NCBI GenBank assembly: GCA_029210465.1 | Contig: JARGDL010000026.1 | Span: 1 to 33,680, forward strand | Source: Stygiobacter electus | Lineage (GTDB): Bacteria; Bacteroidota; Ignavibacteria; Ignavibacteriales; Melioribacteraceae | Reading direction: 5' to 3' | DNA length: 33,680 bases | Shown here: in pieces, positions 14,777 to 24,352 of the stretch | How positions within the stretch are numbered: the stretch's first letter is position 1 | Layout of the letters: the number at the start of each line of letters is the position of its first letter | Notes under the pieces: model-generated | Databases searched by the model: none | The model's input: only the letters and a program-made list of their open reading frames with translations | What the model was told of the DNA's origin: nothing | Position numbers and translations under genes: made by a program

Positions 14777-15700
14777 ATGAAGACAATTCTTTTAACAGGT
14801 GTTACAGGTTTTATCGGTTCTAATTTATTAGAAGCACTTCTAAAACAAGGATATTTTGTGCTTGGCATAAAAAGAAGTACTTCTAATTTATGGAGGATTA
14901 AAGAGTTTTTAGGGAATAAAAATCTAAAACTAATTGATATTGATAATCATAGTTTCGATTCTGTCTTTAAAGAAAATAAAGTTGATATAGTAATTCATAG
15001 TGCCTGGGGTGGTGTAAAAGCAGAAGATAGAAATGATTTGACAATTCAGATAAAAAATTATGAATTTTCTTTTAAATTATTTAGTATTGCTATTAAAAAT
15101 AATGTTGATAAAATAGTTTCTTTAGGTTCTCAAGCTGAGTATGGACGTTATGAAGGAAGGATTGATGAAAACTATCCATGTAAGCCGGTGGATGCTTACG
15201 GAACCGCTAAGGTAGATACAAGCAAAGCGCTAAAAGCTTTAGCAAAAGATACAAATACAAAGTGGTTTTGGATTAGACTTTTTTCTTTGTTTGGACCAAA
15301 AGAAGATAAAAATTGGCTTTTACCATTTGCAATAAACAAGATGCTAAAAAATGAAGATATTGATTTAACAAAATGCGAACAACAGTATGATTATTTATTT
15401 ATTGAAGATTTTTGTAATGGTATTCTTCAAATATTAGATTCTGATAAAAGTGGAGTTTATAATTTTTCTTCTAATATGTCAGTTCAGCTTAAAGAGATAC
15501 TATTAATGATTAAAGATATTACAAAATCAAAATCAAAATTAAATTTTGGAGCGCTTCAATATAGAGACAATCAAGTAATGCATATGGAAGGCGATTCCTC
15601 GATGTTTTATGCTACCTTAAAATATATGCCTGTTCATAATTTAAGAAATAGCTTGGTTAAGACTGTATCATATTATAAAAACAAACCTTATAATAAATAA
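14777..15700 (+). CDS. NAD(P)-dependent SDR, likely CDP-4-keto-3,6-dideoxysugar reductase/epimerase
   Basis: Extended short-chain dehydrogenase of 307 residues: GVTGFIG (8-14), GSQAEYG (117-123) and Tyr141/Lys145 (YGTAK). The stretch WIRLFSLFGPKEDKNWLLPF and the later QQYDYLFIEDF resemble CDP-abequose and paratose synthases. It could finish a 3,6-dideoxyhexose by reducing the C4 ketone, or act on a product of the transketolase-like enzyme encoded next. Which sugar results cannot be decided from sequence reading alone. Confidence 0.75.
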   Translation: MKTILLTGVTGFIGSNLLEALLKQGYFVLGIKRSTSNLWRIKEFLGNKNLKLIDIDNHSFDSVFKENKVDIVIHSAWGGVKAEDRNDLTIQIKNYEFSFKLFSIAIKNNVDKIVSLGSQAEYGRYEGRIDENYPCKPVDAYGTAKVDTSKALKALAKDTNTKWFWIRLFSLFGPKEDKNWLLPFAINKMLKNEDIDLTKCEQQYDYLFIEDFCNGILQILDSDKSGVYNFSSNMSVQLKEILLMIKDITKSKSKLNFGALQYRDNQVMHMEGDSSMFYATLKYMPVHNLRNSLVKTVSYYKNKPYNK

Positions 15701-15709
15701 AGAAATAAT

Positions 15710-16516
15710 TTGAGTAAAAAGAATTCAGAAGAATTTGCAAAAAAGATACGCTTAAAAACAATTGAAATGGTTTACAAAGCAAAAGCTTCTCATGTTGGCG
15801 GAGCTTTATCAATGGTTGATATATTAGCAGCGCTTTATAGTGGAATATTAAAATATAATCCTAGAAAACCAAAATGGAATGAACGGGATAGGTTTTTGTT
15901 AAGCAAAGGTCATGCTTGCACTAGCTTATATGCAACATTAGCTTTATCCGGATTTTTTGATGTTGCCGAATTAGATAATTATGCCAAAGATGGAAGTATC
16001 TTTCTTTCGCATGCAAGCCATAAAATACAGGGAGTTGAATTATCTACCGGTAGTTTAGGACATGCTTTACCGGTTGGATGCGGGTTGGCATTAGCGGCAA
16101 AACGAAAAAATGAAAAGCATAGAATTTTTATTTTACTAAGCGATGGTGAATTAGACGAAGGTTCAAATTGGGAAGCAATTTTATTTGCACCTAAACATAA
16201 TCTTGATAACTTAACCATAATTATAGATTATAATAAAATCCAAAGCTTAGGCAATGTAAAGGATGTACTTGACCTTGAACCCTTAAGTGGTAAGTTAAAA
16301 GCATTTAATTGGCAAACGATTGAAATTGATGGACACAACCATGAGCAAATTTTTAATGCACTTTCAACTTTACCAAAACAGAAAGGAATACCAACAGCAA
16401 TTATAGCACATACGATAAAAGGTAAAGGAGTAGATTTTATGGAAAGTAAATTATTGTGGCATTATAAATCTCCAAATGATGAAGATTTCAGAAACGCAAT
16501 TAAACAAATAGAGTAA
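15710..16516 (+). CDS. Transketolase-like ThDP enzyme, N-terminal subunit
   Basis: 268 residues, the pyrophosphate-binding half of a two-subunit transketolase-like enzyme: ASHVGGALS (26-34), SKGHA (65-69), the ThDP/metal motif SDGELDEGSNWEA (144-156) and DYN (173-175). The likely start is a TTG ten bases after the previous stop; no ATG is near. Such split transketolases in polysaccharide loci follow rfbFGH-type genes. They are thought to add or exchange a two-carbon unit rather than serve the pentose pathway. The matching C-terminal subunit lies 0.8 kb downstream behind a broken methyltransferase gene, an unusual separation. Confidence 0.88.
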   Translation: MSKKNSEEFAKKIRLKTIEMVYKAKASHVGGALSMVDILAALYSGILKYNPRKPKWNERDRFLLSKGHACTSLYATLALSGFFDVAELDNYAKDGSIFLSHASHKIQGVELSTGSLGHALPVGCGLALAAKRKNEKHRIFILLSDGELDEGSNWEAILFAPKHNLDNLTIIIDYNKIQSLGNVKDVLDLEPLSGKLKAFNWQTIEIDGHNHEQIFNALSTLPKQKGIPTAIIAHTIKGKGVDFMESKLLWHYKSPNDEDFRNAIKQIE

Positions 16517-16518
16517 TT

Positions 16519-17273
16519 ATGGACATTAAGAAAAGCGGAGGTAATCCTCACAGACATTCAGCCAAAGATTTAGACGCTTACAACCTTGCTGAGAAAGCCT
16601 TTAATGATAGTGAGTTGCAGTTATTTGATAAATTGGAAGCATTCCCTCGTTTTGCAACTAAACGGAGTATAGCAAGATTTTTATTTAAATATGAAATTTT
16701 TAAAGAAATAATTGATGTTAATGGAGTAATTATTGAATGCGGAGTATTTAATGGGGGGGGGTGTTCACTTGGGCACAGCTTTCAAATATTTTTGAACCAA
16801 CTAATTATAACAGAAAGATAATTGGGTTTGATACTTTTGATGGATTTCCTTCTACGCACAAAAAAGATAAGAATAAAGATTTGGATGCGCAAATTGGGGA
16901 TCTAAAGGGTTGTGAAATTGATGAGTTCAAATTATCTTTAGAGAAATATAATAATGAAAGGCATCTAAGCCATATAAAAAACATTGAATTAGTAAAAGGT
17001 GATTTTAATCTAACCGGAGAAGATTTTTTGAAAGATAATCCACATTTACTAATCTCTTTACTTTACTTAGATTTTGACATTTATGAACCAACTAAAAAAG
17101 CTTTGGAAATATTTTTACCAAGAATGTGTAAAGGAGCAGTTATTTGTTTCGATCAACTTAACTGACCTAATTTTCCGGGTGAAACATCAGCTTTATTAGA
17201 AACATTTGATTTAAAAACATACAAGATACAGAGATCGATTATCGATCCGTGGATTTCATTTATAAAATTATAA
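16519..17273 (+). pseudogene. TylF/macrocin-type methyltransferase, broken twice
   Basis: The product reads as one TylF-like SAM methyltransferase if two lesions are ignored. The first frame gives IIECGVFNGGG and then shifts at a run of nine Gs (16753-16761). The next frame resumes with VFTWAQLSNIFEP and IIGFDTFDGFPS. A second lesion is TGA at 17163-17165 where the family has Trp (DQLN-stop-PNFPGE). The sequence then continues in frame to TAA at 17271. A run of ten or seven Gs would restore the first frame. The family methylates sugar hydroxyls, so the intact gene would have made an O-methylated sugar. It sits between the two transketolase subunits, 2 bases after the first and 8 before the second. 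Confidence 0.85.
16753..16761 (+). repeat. Nine-G homopolymer at the frameshift
   Basis: The longest G run I noticed in this AT-rich window, inside the glycine-rich SAM-binding loop of the methyltransferase. Such tracts slip during replication and are classical switches of surface-sugar genes. They are also prone to sequencing error. Confidence 0.8.
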
Positions 17274-17281
17274 ACTCTCAA

Positions 17282-18172
17282 ATGAGAACAGCATTTATAA
17301 ACCAGTTGATTCAAGAAGCGAGAAATAATCCTTCTATATTTTTGATTGTGGGAGATTTAGGTTTTTCGGTTGTTGAACCATTTGCAGAGGAATTTCCGGA
17401 TAGGTTTCTTAATGCCGGCGTAGCAGAACAAAACATGACCGGTATAGCCGCTGGTCTAGCAATTGAAGGATATACAGTATTTACTTATTCTATAGGAAAT
17501 TTCCCAACTCTAAGGTGTATGGAACAAATACGTTATGATGTCTGCTATCATAATTTAAATGTTAAAATTGTTGCAGTTGGCGGAGGATATGCCTATGGAC
17601 CGCTTGGCGCTTCACATCACGCAACAGAAGAACTTGGTATGTTACGCACTATACCCAATTTAATAGTTTGCGCACCGGGTGACCCAATTGAGACCAGAGC
17701 AGTTACTTCAGCCATCATTAAACATACCGGACCTTGTTATTTGCGATTAGGAAAAGCGGGCGAACCTATTGTCCATCAAAATGAATTAGAAATTGGAATA
17801 GGAAAAATGCTGCCGGTTATTGAAGGCAAGGAAACAGCAATCTTATCTACAGGCGCCATGTTAAAGTATACTTATGATTACATTGAGGACAATAAGTTGA
17901 AGTGGGGATTGTATAGTTTTCCATTTATTAAACCACTTGACTTAGAGGGGCTTAAAATAATTGCTGAAAACTATAGAAAGATAATAACAATTGAAGAGCA
18001 TCAAAAGAGCAGTGGATTTGGGTCTGCTATTTTAGAAGGTTATAATGATCTTGAAGAATCTAAAAAAATATCAAAACGTCCAGAGATAAAGAGAATAGCA
18101 ATACCGGATCAGTTTGTAAGTGTGGCGGGAAAACAAGAGTATCTGAGGAAATTATATAAAATAAAATTATGA
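17282..18172 (+). CDS. Transketolase-like ThDP enzyme, C-terminal subunit
   Basis: 296 residues from the ATG at 17282; a GTG at 17249 would overlap the end of the methyltransferase frame and adds residues unlike the family. It carries the pyrimidine-binding domain with the catalytic glutamate in AGVAEQNM (Glu49), the GGYAYGPLGASHH loop and the transketolase C domain with IEEHQKSSGFGSA. It pairs with the subunit encoded at 15710 to form the active site between them. The operon apparently ends here: the next gene is 280 bases away, behind an AT-rich spacer. Confidence 0.88.
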   Translation: MRTAFINQLIQEARNNPSIFLIVGDLGFSVVEPFAEEFPDRFLNAGVAEQNMTGIAAGLAIEGYTVFTYSIGNFPTLRCMEQIRYDVCYHNLNVKIVAVGGGYAYGPLGASHHATEELGMLRTIPNLIVCAPGDPIETRAVTSAIIKHTGPCYLRLGKAGEPIVHQNELEIGIGKMLPVIEGKETAILSTGAMLKYTYDYIEDNKLKWGLYSFPFIKPLDLEGLKIIAENYRKIITIEEHQKSSGFGSAILEGYNDLEESKKISKRPEIKRIAIPDQFVSVAGKQEYLRKLYKIKL

Positions 18173-18455
18173 AAGGTAAAAACTTCCTTTCTCTTTGATA
18201 AATTGGTGTTAATGAATTATGAAAAAATGTGTTTACTATAGTTTACGAGTTGTTGTAAAAACATGTCGATTTATTGAAAAATATTAAAGAAAATATCTAA
18301 AAAATATTTTTTATCCTTAAACCGTTATAAATTTTAACAAAATTAAACATAAATATTAACTGATAACATAATTGAGCAAAAAAAACTTTAATATATTTAG
18401 CTTATTGCACTCTCGAAAAATGTATTTATAAAACTAAATAACGAGGACATAATAC

Positions 18456-19448
18456 TTGGATAAAAATAAAATTTTCCCAAAAATATCAGTGGGTATACCA
18501 ACGTTTAACCAAAGTAAATTTCTTGAAAGAGCCATTGAATCAATTTTAAATCAGACTGTTAAACCAAATGAAATTGTAATATCTAATAATCATAGTATTG
18601 ATGAGACAGAAATAATATTAAAAAAATATGAAAATCATCCAAAAATAAAGATAATTAAACCCCTGAAACATTTAAATGTAGCAAAACATTTTAATTTCAT
18701 TGTAAATCAACTTAAGTCAGAATGGTTTACTTTATTAGCATCTGACGATATTGTATATCCAAATTTCATAGAAACTTTAATGATCGGCATTAGTAGAGAT
18801 CCTGATTGTATTTTGGTAAGATGCGGATGGGATAATATTGATATCTACGATAATTTAATTGATAGAAGATATATACTTAGTTTAAAAAAAATAACATCAC
18901 CTCCTCGTACTTTTTTAGAGCAAATATCTGGACCTAAAACAAGTTTTGCTGCTTTCGCATCGCGAAAGAGTATTTGGAATAAAGTTAATGGATTTGATGA
19001 AAACCTTCATCATGATGTAGATTGGGCTTATTGGCTTTCTATATCACCATATGGGAAATTCATTTATGAACCGAAAATTGTTGTTAAATACAGAAATAAT
19101 TATAGACCTAATGAAGAAAAAAAAAGATTTTTTAAAGAGTTGTCTGACCATTTATATATTCAGAATATTATAATTCCCCAGGTTGCAAAAAAATTAAACA
19201 TTAATCTTAACAAAATAAAAAGGAAAAGATATTCTAGCTTTAAAAGAAAATTAATCAGAGCAAGTCAATTATTTGACCAAAATGAAAGACAAGAACTAAC
19301 AAATTTATTTTTACTTCATGATGTAGGAGGAATCCGAAAAATATCACAAAAATTTATTAATGGGAAAATATGGTTAGATTCAGCATGCAAGAAGAAATTG
19401 ATAACATTCATTAGAAAAGCATTTAGTCTTATAAGATGTTTATTGTGA
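18456..19448 (+). CDS. Glycosyltransferase family 2
   Basis: GT-A fold enzyme, 330 residues: SVGIPTFNQ at 11-19, AIESILNQT (26-34), the metal-binding LLASDDIVYPNF with Asp97-Asp98, and HHDVDWAYWL near 188 as the likely catalytic acidic region. Adds one sugar to the lipid-linked repeat unit on the cytoplasmic face. Starts with TTG, supported by a good site (acgaggac) 11 bases upstream. The end overlaps the flippase start by 13 bases. Sugar specificity cannot be told. Confidence 0.88.
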   Translation: MDKNKIFPKISVGIPTFNQSKFLERAIESILNQTVKPNEIVISNNHSIDETEIILKKYENHPKIKIIKPLKHLNVAKHFNFIVNQLKSEWFTLLASDDIVYPNFIETLMIGISRDPDCILVRCGWDNIDIYDNLIDRRYILSLKKITSPPRTFLEQISGPKTSFAAFASRKSIWNKVNGFDENLHHDVDWAYWLSISPYGKFIYEPKIVVKYRNNYRPNEEKKRFFKELSDHLYIQNIIIPQVAKKLNINLNKIKRKRYSSFKRKLIRASQLFDQNERQELTNLFLLHDVGGIRKISQKFINGKIWLDSACKKKLITFIRKAFSLIRCLL

Positions 19449-20836
19449 AAAATCAAATATTTAGTAGACTATTTAAAAATTTTACAGCTAATGCCATTGG
19501 ACAAGTTATTAATATACTGATTCAGTTTTTTACAGTGCCTATTTTCCTTACTTTCTGGAGAAAAGAAGTTTATGGTGAATGGTTGTTACTTTTTACTATT
19601 CCAAACTATCTCGTATTGTCAGATTTCGGGTTTGGAATTGTCGCAAGTAATGAGATTACTATTCAAATGCAAAGAAAAAATTACAAGGCTGTATCAGAGA
19701 TATTTACAAGTATATGGTTTTTAATAAGTCTAATCTCTGTATTTATATTTACTATCATGTTAATATTTAGTAAAATAATTAATTTTACAAAAATACTTAA
19801 TATACAAACTATAGTTGCAAATGAAGTGACATTAATTATTCTTATTCTTATCGGTTATACTTTGCTTTCTATGCAAACTAATATGATTGAATCAGGTTTT
19901 CGATGTATTCAGAAATATCATATTGGGGTTTCCTACCTTAATTCAATACGATTATTTGAATGGACAATTCTTATTTTTATGGTGATATCAAAACATGGTC
20001 CAGTAGCTGCAGCCTGGTCTTTATTTATTGGTAGATTTATTGGATTTATGTTCATGATATATAAACTGTATGGAACAAACAATTATACGCGATTTAGATT
20101 AAAAAACCTTTCCCTTAAATGGATAAAAAAAATGTTCAGTCCTTCTGTTAGTCTCATGGCCTTTCCTTTAGGTAATGCTATAGTGACGCAAGGTTCAATA
20201 TTATTCATAGGTTGGTTTGTTGGTGCTGTCGGTGTTGTTCTTTTTACAATTTCAAGAACATACAGTCGAATAATCTACCAAACTATTACGATGCTAAATT
20301 ATGCATATTGGCCAGAATACTCCATAGCGTACGGTGCAGATAATTTTTTATTGCTGAAAAAACTTGGCAGGACTTCAATAACATTTGCTTTTTGGATATC
20401 ATTGATCCTTTTCATAATATTAAGCTTAGTGGCAAATTCATTTTTTCGTATATGGACAAAAGGAAATTTTTCACCAGATATAAAAATAATTTATTTACTA
20501 ATGATTGATTCAATTTTAATCTCACTATGGAATACAACAAGTATTATGTTAACCTCGGATAATACGCATAAATTAATAGCAAAAGGATATATATTTATTA
20601 TTATAATAATGATGGCTTTAGCAGCATTACTAACAAATTTGTATTCCATGTACGGTATGATTATAGCATTAATAATAGGTGATGCATGTATTCTAATATA
20701 TTTTTTTAATAGAGGATTGAAGAAATTAGGAGATGCACCAATAGAATATTTGAGATCTATCTTTTCGATTCAAACAATTTTTACTAAACTCAAAGTGGAC
20801 AAAGGAGATGTATTCTTTAAACTCTGGAAAGATTGA
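19436..20836 (+). CDS. wzx: Polysaccharide flippase, Wzx/MATE-like family
   Basis: 466 residues, almost entirely hydrophobic helices (about 12-14) with short basic loops, starting with the typical NFTANAIGQVINILIQFF and VPIFLTFWRKEVYGEW. This is the multidrug/oligosaccharidyl-lipid/polysaccharide flippase fold. It moves the undecaprenyl-linked repeat unit across the inner membrane. It is the only flippase seen, and no ABC transporter is present, so a Wzx/Wzy route is implied. Overlaps both neighbours. Confidence 0.88.
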   Translation: MFIVKNQIFSRLFKNFTANAIGQVINILIQFFTVPIFLTFWRKEVYGEWLLLFTIPNYLVLSDFGFGIVASNEITIQMQRKNYKAVSEIFTSIWFLISLISVFIFTIMLIFSKIINFTKILNIQTIVANEVTLIILILIGYTLLSMQTNMIESGFRCIQKYHIGVSYLNSIRLFEWTILIFMVISKHGPVAAAWSLFIGRFIGFMFMIYKLYGTNNYTRFRLKNLSLKWIKKMFSPSVSLMAFPLGNAIVTQGSILFIGWFVGAVGVVLFTISRTYSRIIYQTITMLNYAYWPEYSIAYGADNFLLLKKLGRTSITFAFWISLILFIILSLVANSFFRIWTKGNFSPDIKIIYLLMIDSILISLWNTTSIMLTSDNTHKLIAKGYIFIIIIMMALAALLTNLYSMYGMIIALIIGDACILIYFFNRGLKKLGDAPIEYLRSIFSIQTIFTKLKVDKGDVFFKLWKD

Positions 20837-22085
20837 AAAGGTTAAAAATGAAATAATAATTTCAAATGGTAATGGAAAATTTCATCTTTTATATACAGCC
20901 GAAAAAATTAATGAAGAAGGATTATTAGAAGCGTTTTACACAAGTGCATATCCTTCGGAAAAGTCAATAAAATATTTATTATATATAAATAAATTATTCA
21001 ACAATGTTCGTTTACAAAGGTGGATAAGTAGAAAAACTGAAGGTTTGAAAAATGTTAAAATAATTCGAATGAATTTATCAGAAATATTTTATCAATTAAG
21101 TAACTATGTTCAGGGCATAATAAATTCAAAATCATTAATAAATATATTAAATTATTTAACTATTAATATTTATCAAATAAAAGCTAATAGATTTATCAAT
21201 AATTCAAATGCCAAAATATATCACTGTAGAGCTGGTTATGGGGGAAAAAGTATTAAAACAGCCCAAAAAAAAGGCATGAAAGTTATTATAGATCATTCCG
21301 CACCTTATCCATTAGCGTATATTCAATTAATTAATAATCAAGGAAGATATAATTCAGAAGAAAAAGTCAAAGTCCCAGTTTTATGGAAATTTGTTTTAAA
21401 AGATATTCATAATGCTGATTGTGTTTTGGTTAATTCAGATTTTGTAAAAAAAACTATGATTGATTTTGGTTTTCCTGAAAATAAAATAAAAGTAATATAT
21501 TTGGGTATTGATAAAGACGTAGAAAAAATACTTTTGAATGAAATTAATAAAAATAATTCTAATACAATAAAATATTTGTACGCTGGTTCAATTACAAAAT
21601 CAAAAGGTGTTGATAATGTTATTAGGGCATTTACTAATCTTGGTGAAAAAAATTGGACGTTAACTTTAGCTGGCAATATAAGTAAAGATATGAGGTGTAT
21701 AATTAAGAAAATAAAAGATTCAAGAATAAAGGTATTAGGTGGTATTTTAAGAGAAAATCTTTTAAGAATAATGAGATACAATGATGTTTTAGTTTTTCCA
21801 TCTTTGGCAGAGGGTTCAGCAAGAGTTGTTTTCGAAGCTATGGCTGCAGGAATGGCAATTATTACTACACCTCAAGCTGGTTCTGTTGTTGAAAATATGA
21901 AACATGGAATAATTATCGACCCGGGAAACGAAGAACAACTAAAAGAAGCTATTAATTTTTTTATTGATAATCCTGAAAAAATTAAAGAATTTGGTGAAAA
22001 TTCAAGAATTACAATTAAAGAAAATTATAATAGCACCGTTTATAAAAAGAAGGTCATAGAATTGTACAATTCTATTTTAGTTTAA
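20808..22085 (+). CDS. Glycosyltransferase family 4
   Basis: 425-residue GT-B enzyme. C-terminal donor-binding half: YLYAGSITKSKGVDNVI (257-273), then the EX7E motif Glu335-Glu343 in AEGSARVVFEAMAAG, followed by TTPQAGSVVE. The N-terminal half has the acceptor-side fold with HCRAGYGG near 139-146. Starts 29 bases inside the flippase gene, with aaaggag unusually close to the ATG. Retaining transferase for one of the repeat-unit linkages; specificity unknown. Confidence 0.87.
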   Translation: MYSLNSGKIEKVKNEIIISNGNGKFHLLYTAEKINEEGLLEAFYTSAYPSEKSIKYLLYINKLFNNVRLQRWISRKTEGLKNVKIIRMNLSEIFYQLSNYVQGIINSKSLINILNYLTINIYQIKANRFINNSNAKIYHCRAGYGGKSIKTAQKKGMKVIIDHSAPYPLAYIQLINNQGRYNSEEKVKVPVLWKFVLKDIHNADCVLVNSDFVKKTMIDFGFPENKIKVIYLGIDKDVEKILLNEINKNNSNTIKYLYAGSITKSKGVDNVIRAFTNLGEKNWTLTLAGNISKDMRCIIKKIKDSRIKVLGGILRENLLRIMRYNDVLVFPSLAEGSARVVFEAMAAGMAIITTPQAGSVVENMKHGIIIDPGNEEQLKEAINFFIDNPEKIKEFGENSRITIKENYNSTVYKKKVIELYNSILV

Positions 22086-22123
22086 TTCGTCGTGCGTCCT
22101 AAAATAAAGTAACAAGAGTTACA

Positions 22124-23356
22124 ATGTCGAACAAACAAGGTATAAAAATAAAAGAAATATTTATCTTCGGACTGGGTGCGTTAACATGGTCAGAAATTAA
22201 TTTAGTTGGAAAATTATATATTGGTGAAATCATATTAGCTATATATGCTATTATGTTTTTAACAAGTGGGGTTTATAAAGAATATTCAAATAAGTATTTA
22301 AAAACAATATTTCTTTTATGGTGTCTTTATTTTCTGAGTTTAATAATTTCGGATTTATATAGAGGCAGTACTTTCTTAGATTATTCCAGGGGGTGGAGCA
22401 GAGCAGTTTTCCTTTTGACAAATGCATTTGGGCTTTTCTATCTAGGGGCTAAAAATAAGTCGTATCTGTATTATTGGCTAAGTGGTAGTATAATATCTTT
22501 ATGGTTACAATATCTGTTGATGGGTGGTTATAGTATGAACGGTTGGAAATTTGGTCTTTCTACACCATTAATTTTTTCAATATTATTATTAGTTAATTCA
22601 AGAAAAAATAAATTGGTCATTTTGATACTGGCATTATTAGGCATTATAAACATAATTCTTGATTTCCGCAGCATGGCTGGTTTTTGTTTTGCTTCATTAT
22701 TTTTATATCTATTAAGTATTAGATATAAAAAGTATGGATATTTCATAAAGGATGTTAAAGTGTCAATACTTGCATTTTTAATGATTTTGAGTTTTGCCTA
22801 TTTATATAACTATAGCCAAAAATTAGTTGCAATATCAGCTGATAATACTGAAGAACTTGCTCAAAGACGACAATATTCTGACGCATTTAGGATTGCTGGA
22901 TTTTACGCAGGAGCTAAAGCTATCGCTGAATCTCCAATAATTGGTTTAGGATCTTGGGCTAAAAGTAATTCTATTTTCGCTTATTGGGCATATATTCAAT
23001 ATCAAGCTGGTGGTGGTTGGGATCCATCTACTTTAATGGACAAATATACGAATTTACCAGAACAAAACAGTATTCAAACTCATTCACAAATAATTCAAGC
23101 CTGGGTTGAAGCTGGCATTTTAGGCTTTGTTTTTTTTATTTACTTTTTTATTATTCTCATTAAGCTGTTGATCCGATTTTTAGAAAGTCCAATTATAGAG
23201 AAAGAATTTATATTTATTGTTTTTTTTAGCATTCAAAATATTTATGCATTACTTTTATCACCTTTTGCCGGTGGCTCTAGGTTGTTAGATGCGATGGCGT
23301 TGGTACTACTTTATAATTTCATATTTAAATATAACTTAATAATCGATCCCAAATAA
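22124..23356 (+). CDS. wzy: O-antigen polymerase, Wzy-like
   Basis: 410 residues with about ten to twelve hydrophobic helices and one long outer loop in the second half. That loop shows the usual late motif of the O-antigen ligase/polymerase superfamily: SPIIGLGSW and QTHSQIIQAWVEAGILGF. It polymerises repeat units in the periplasm. Wzy proteins are poorly conserved, and a WaaL-type ligase is the alternative; the position within the glycosyltransferase run favours polymerase. Confidence 0.82.
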   Translation: MSNKQGIKIKEIFIFGLGALTWSEINLVGKLYIGEIILAIYAIMFLTSGVYKEYSNKYLKTIFLLWCLYFLSLIISDLYRGSTFLDYSRGWSRAVFLLTNAFGLFYLGAKNKSYLYYWLSGSIISLWLQYLLMGGYSMNGWKFGLSTPLIFSILLLVNSRKNKLVILILALLGIINIILDFRSMAGFCFASLFLYLLSIRYKKYGYFIKDVKVSILAFLMILSFAYLYNYSQKLVAISADNTEELAQRRQYSDAFRIAGFYAGAKAIAESPIIGLGSWAKSNSIFAYWAYIQYQAGGGWDPSTLMDKYTNLPEQNSIQTHSQIIQAWVEAGILGFVFFIYFFIILIKLLIRFLESPIIEKEFIFIVFFSIQNIYALLLSPFAGGSRLLDAMALVLLYNFIFKYNLIIDPK

Positions 23357-23549
23357 TAAATAGAAACTTATTATTAGAATTTTTGATATTATAAATTATA
23401 AATAATTATAATTGAGTTTGCTCTAAAAAATCTAAAATTGGATATTTTCAGTTTTTAATTTGGATGATAATCAAATAATTTCCTTTTCAAACTGAACTTT
23501 TTAGATCTGACTAATAATACAAAATACATACTAAACTATAAAAGGAAAT

Positions 23550-24347
23550 ATGAAATTTTCAATTGTAACAATTTCTTTCAATCAGGCAGCTTATGTAGAG
23601 AAAGCAATTTTATCCGTGCTAAGACAGAAAGATGTTGAACTGGAATATATTGTAGTCGATCCGGGAAGTACGGACGGTAGTCGTGATATAATAATGAAAT
23701 ATAAAGACCAAATAAATAAGATTATTTTTGAGAATGATAGTGGGCCGGCTAATGGATTAAATAAAGGCTTTTCTTATGCAACTGGTGAAATATTTGGATA
23801 TTTAAATTCTGATGATATTTTAGAATTTGGGGCGTTAAAAAAAGTTGAGCATTACTTCTCTACATTATCTAATATAGATATTTTAGCCGGTCATTGCTAT
23901 ATAATTAATCAAGAAGATAAAATTATACATAAGAGTTTTTCACATAAAATGACGCCTCTCAAATATTTAAGAAAGCATGCAATACTTATCCAGCAATCCA
24001 CCTTTTTCAAAAGAAAAATATTTGAAAAAGTTGGTGGTTTTAACGATCAAAATAAAATCGCTTGGGATGGAGAAATATTTTTTGAAATGTTAAAAATGAG
24101 AGCAAGATTAAAAATTGTAAATGATTATTTTAGCTCATTTAGAATTTATTCGGATTCCATATCAGGCAATGAAGACTACTTAGAAAAACTAAACAAGTAC
24201 TATGAAAAATTACGTCAAATAAATTCCTATGAAGATCAAAATATTTTAATTAATTATTTTAATTATATATTACATTGGCTTTCCCAACCAACAGTATTGT
24301 TTTTAAGGTTAATTGATCAGCTTCAGCATCCCAAAAGAATAATTTAG
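23550..24347 (+). CDS. Glycosyltransferase family 2
   Basis: 265 residues, GT-A: KFSIVTISFNQAAYVEKAI at the start, VVDPGSTDGS (35-44), the metal site LNSDDI (85-90) and QQSTFFKRKIFEKVGGF later. Typical of compact WcaA-like transferases in capsule and O-antigen loci. A 190-base AT-rich gap precedes it; the following gene begins six bases after its stop, so it leads a sub-operon with the next four or five genes. Confidence 0.88.
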   Translation: MKFSIVTISFNQAAYVEKAILSVLRQKDVELEYIVVDPGSTDGSRDIIMKYKDQINKIIFENDSGPANGLNKGFSYATGEIFGYLNSDDILEFGALKKVEHYFSTLSNIDILAGHCYIINQEDKIIHKSFSHKMTPLKYLRKHAILIQQSTFFKRKIFEKVGGFNDQNKIAWDGEIFFEMLKMRARLKIVNDYFSSFRIYSDSISGNEDYLEKLNKYYEKLRQINSYEDQNILINYFNYILHWLSQPTVLFLRLIDQLQHPKRII

Positions 24348-24352
24348 TTTAA

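Noticed and set aside
17163..17165. TGA recoded as Trp
   Set aside because: Several intact genes here (for example FkbM and the epimerase) end in TGA, and the same methyltransferase has a separate frameshift, so decay is simpler.
18173..18455. Promoter for the glycosyltransferase block
   Set aside because: The spacer is AT-rich enough to give many chance matches, and none stands out.
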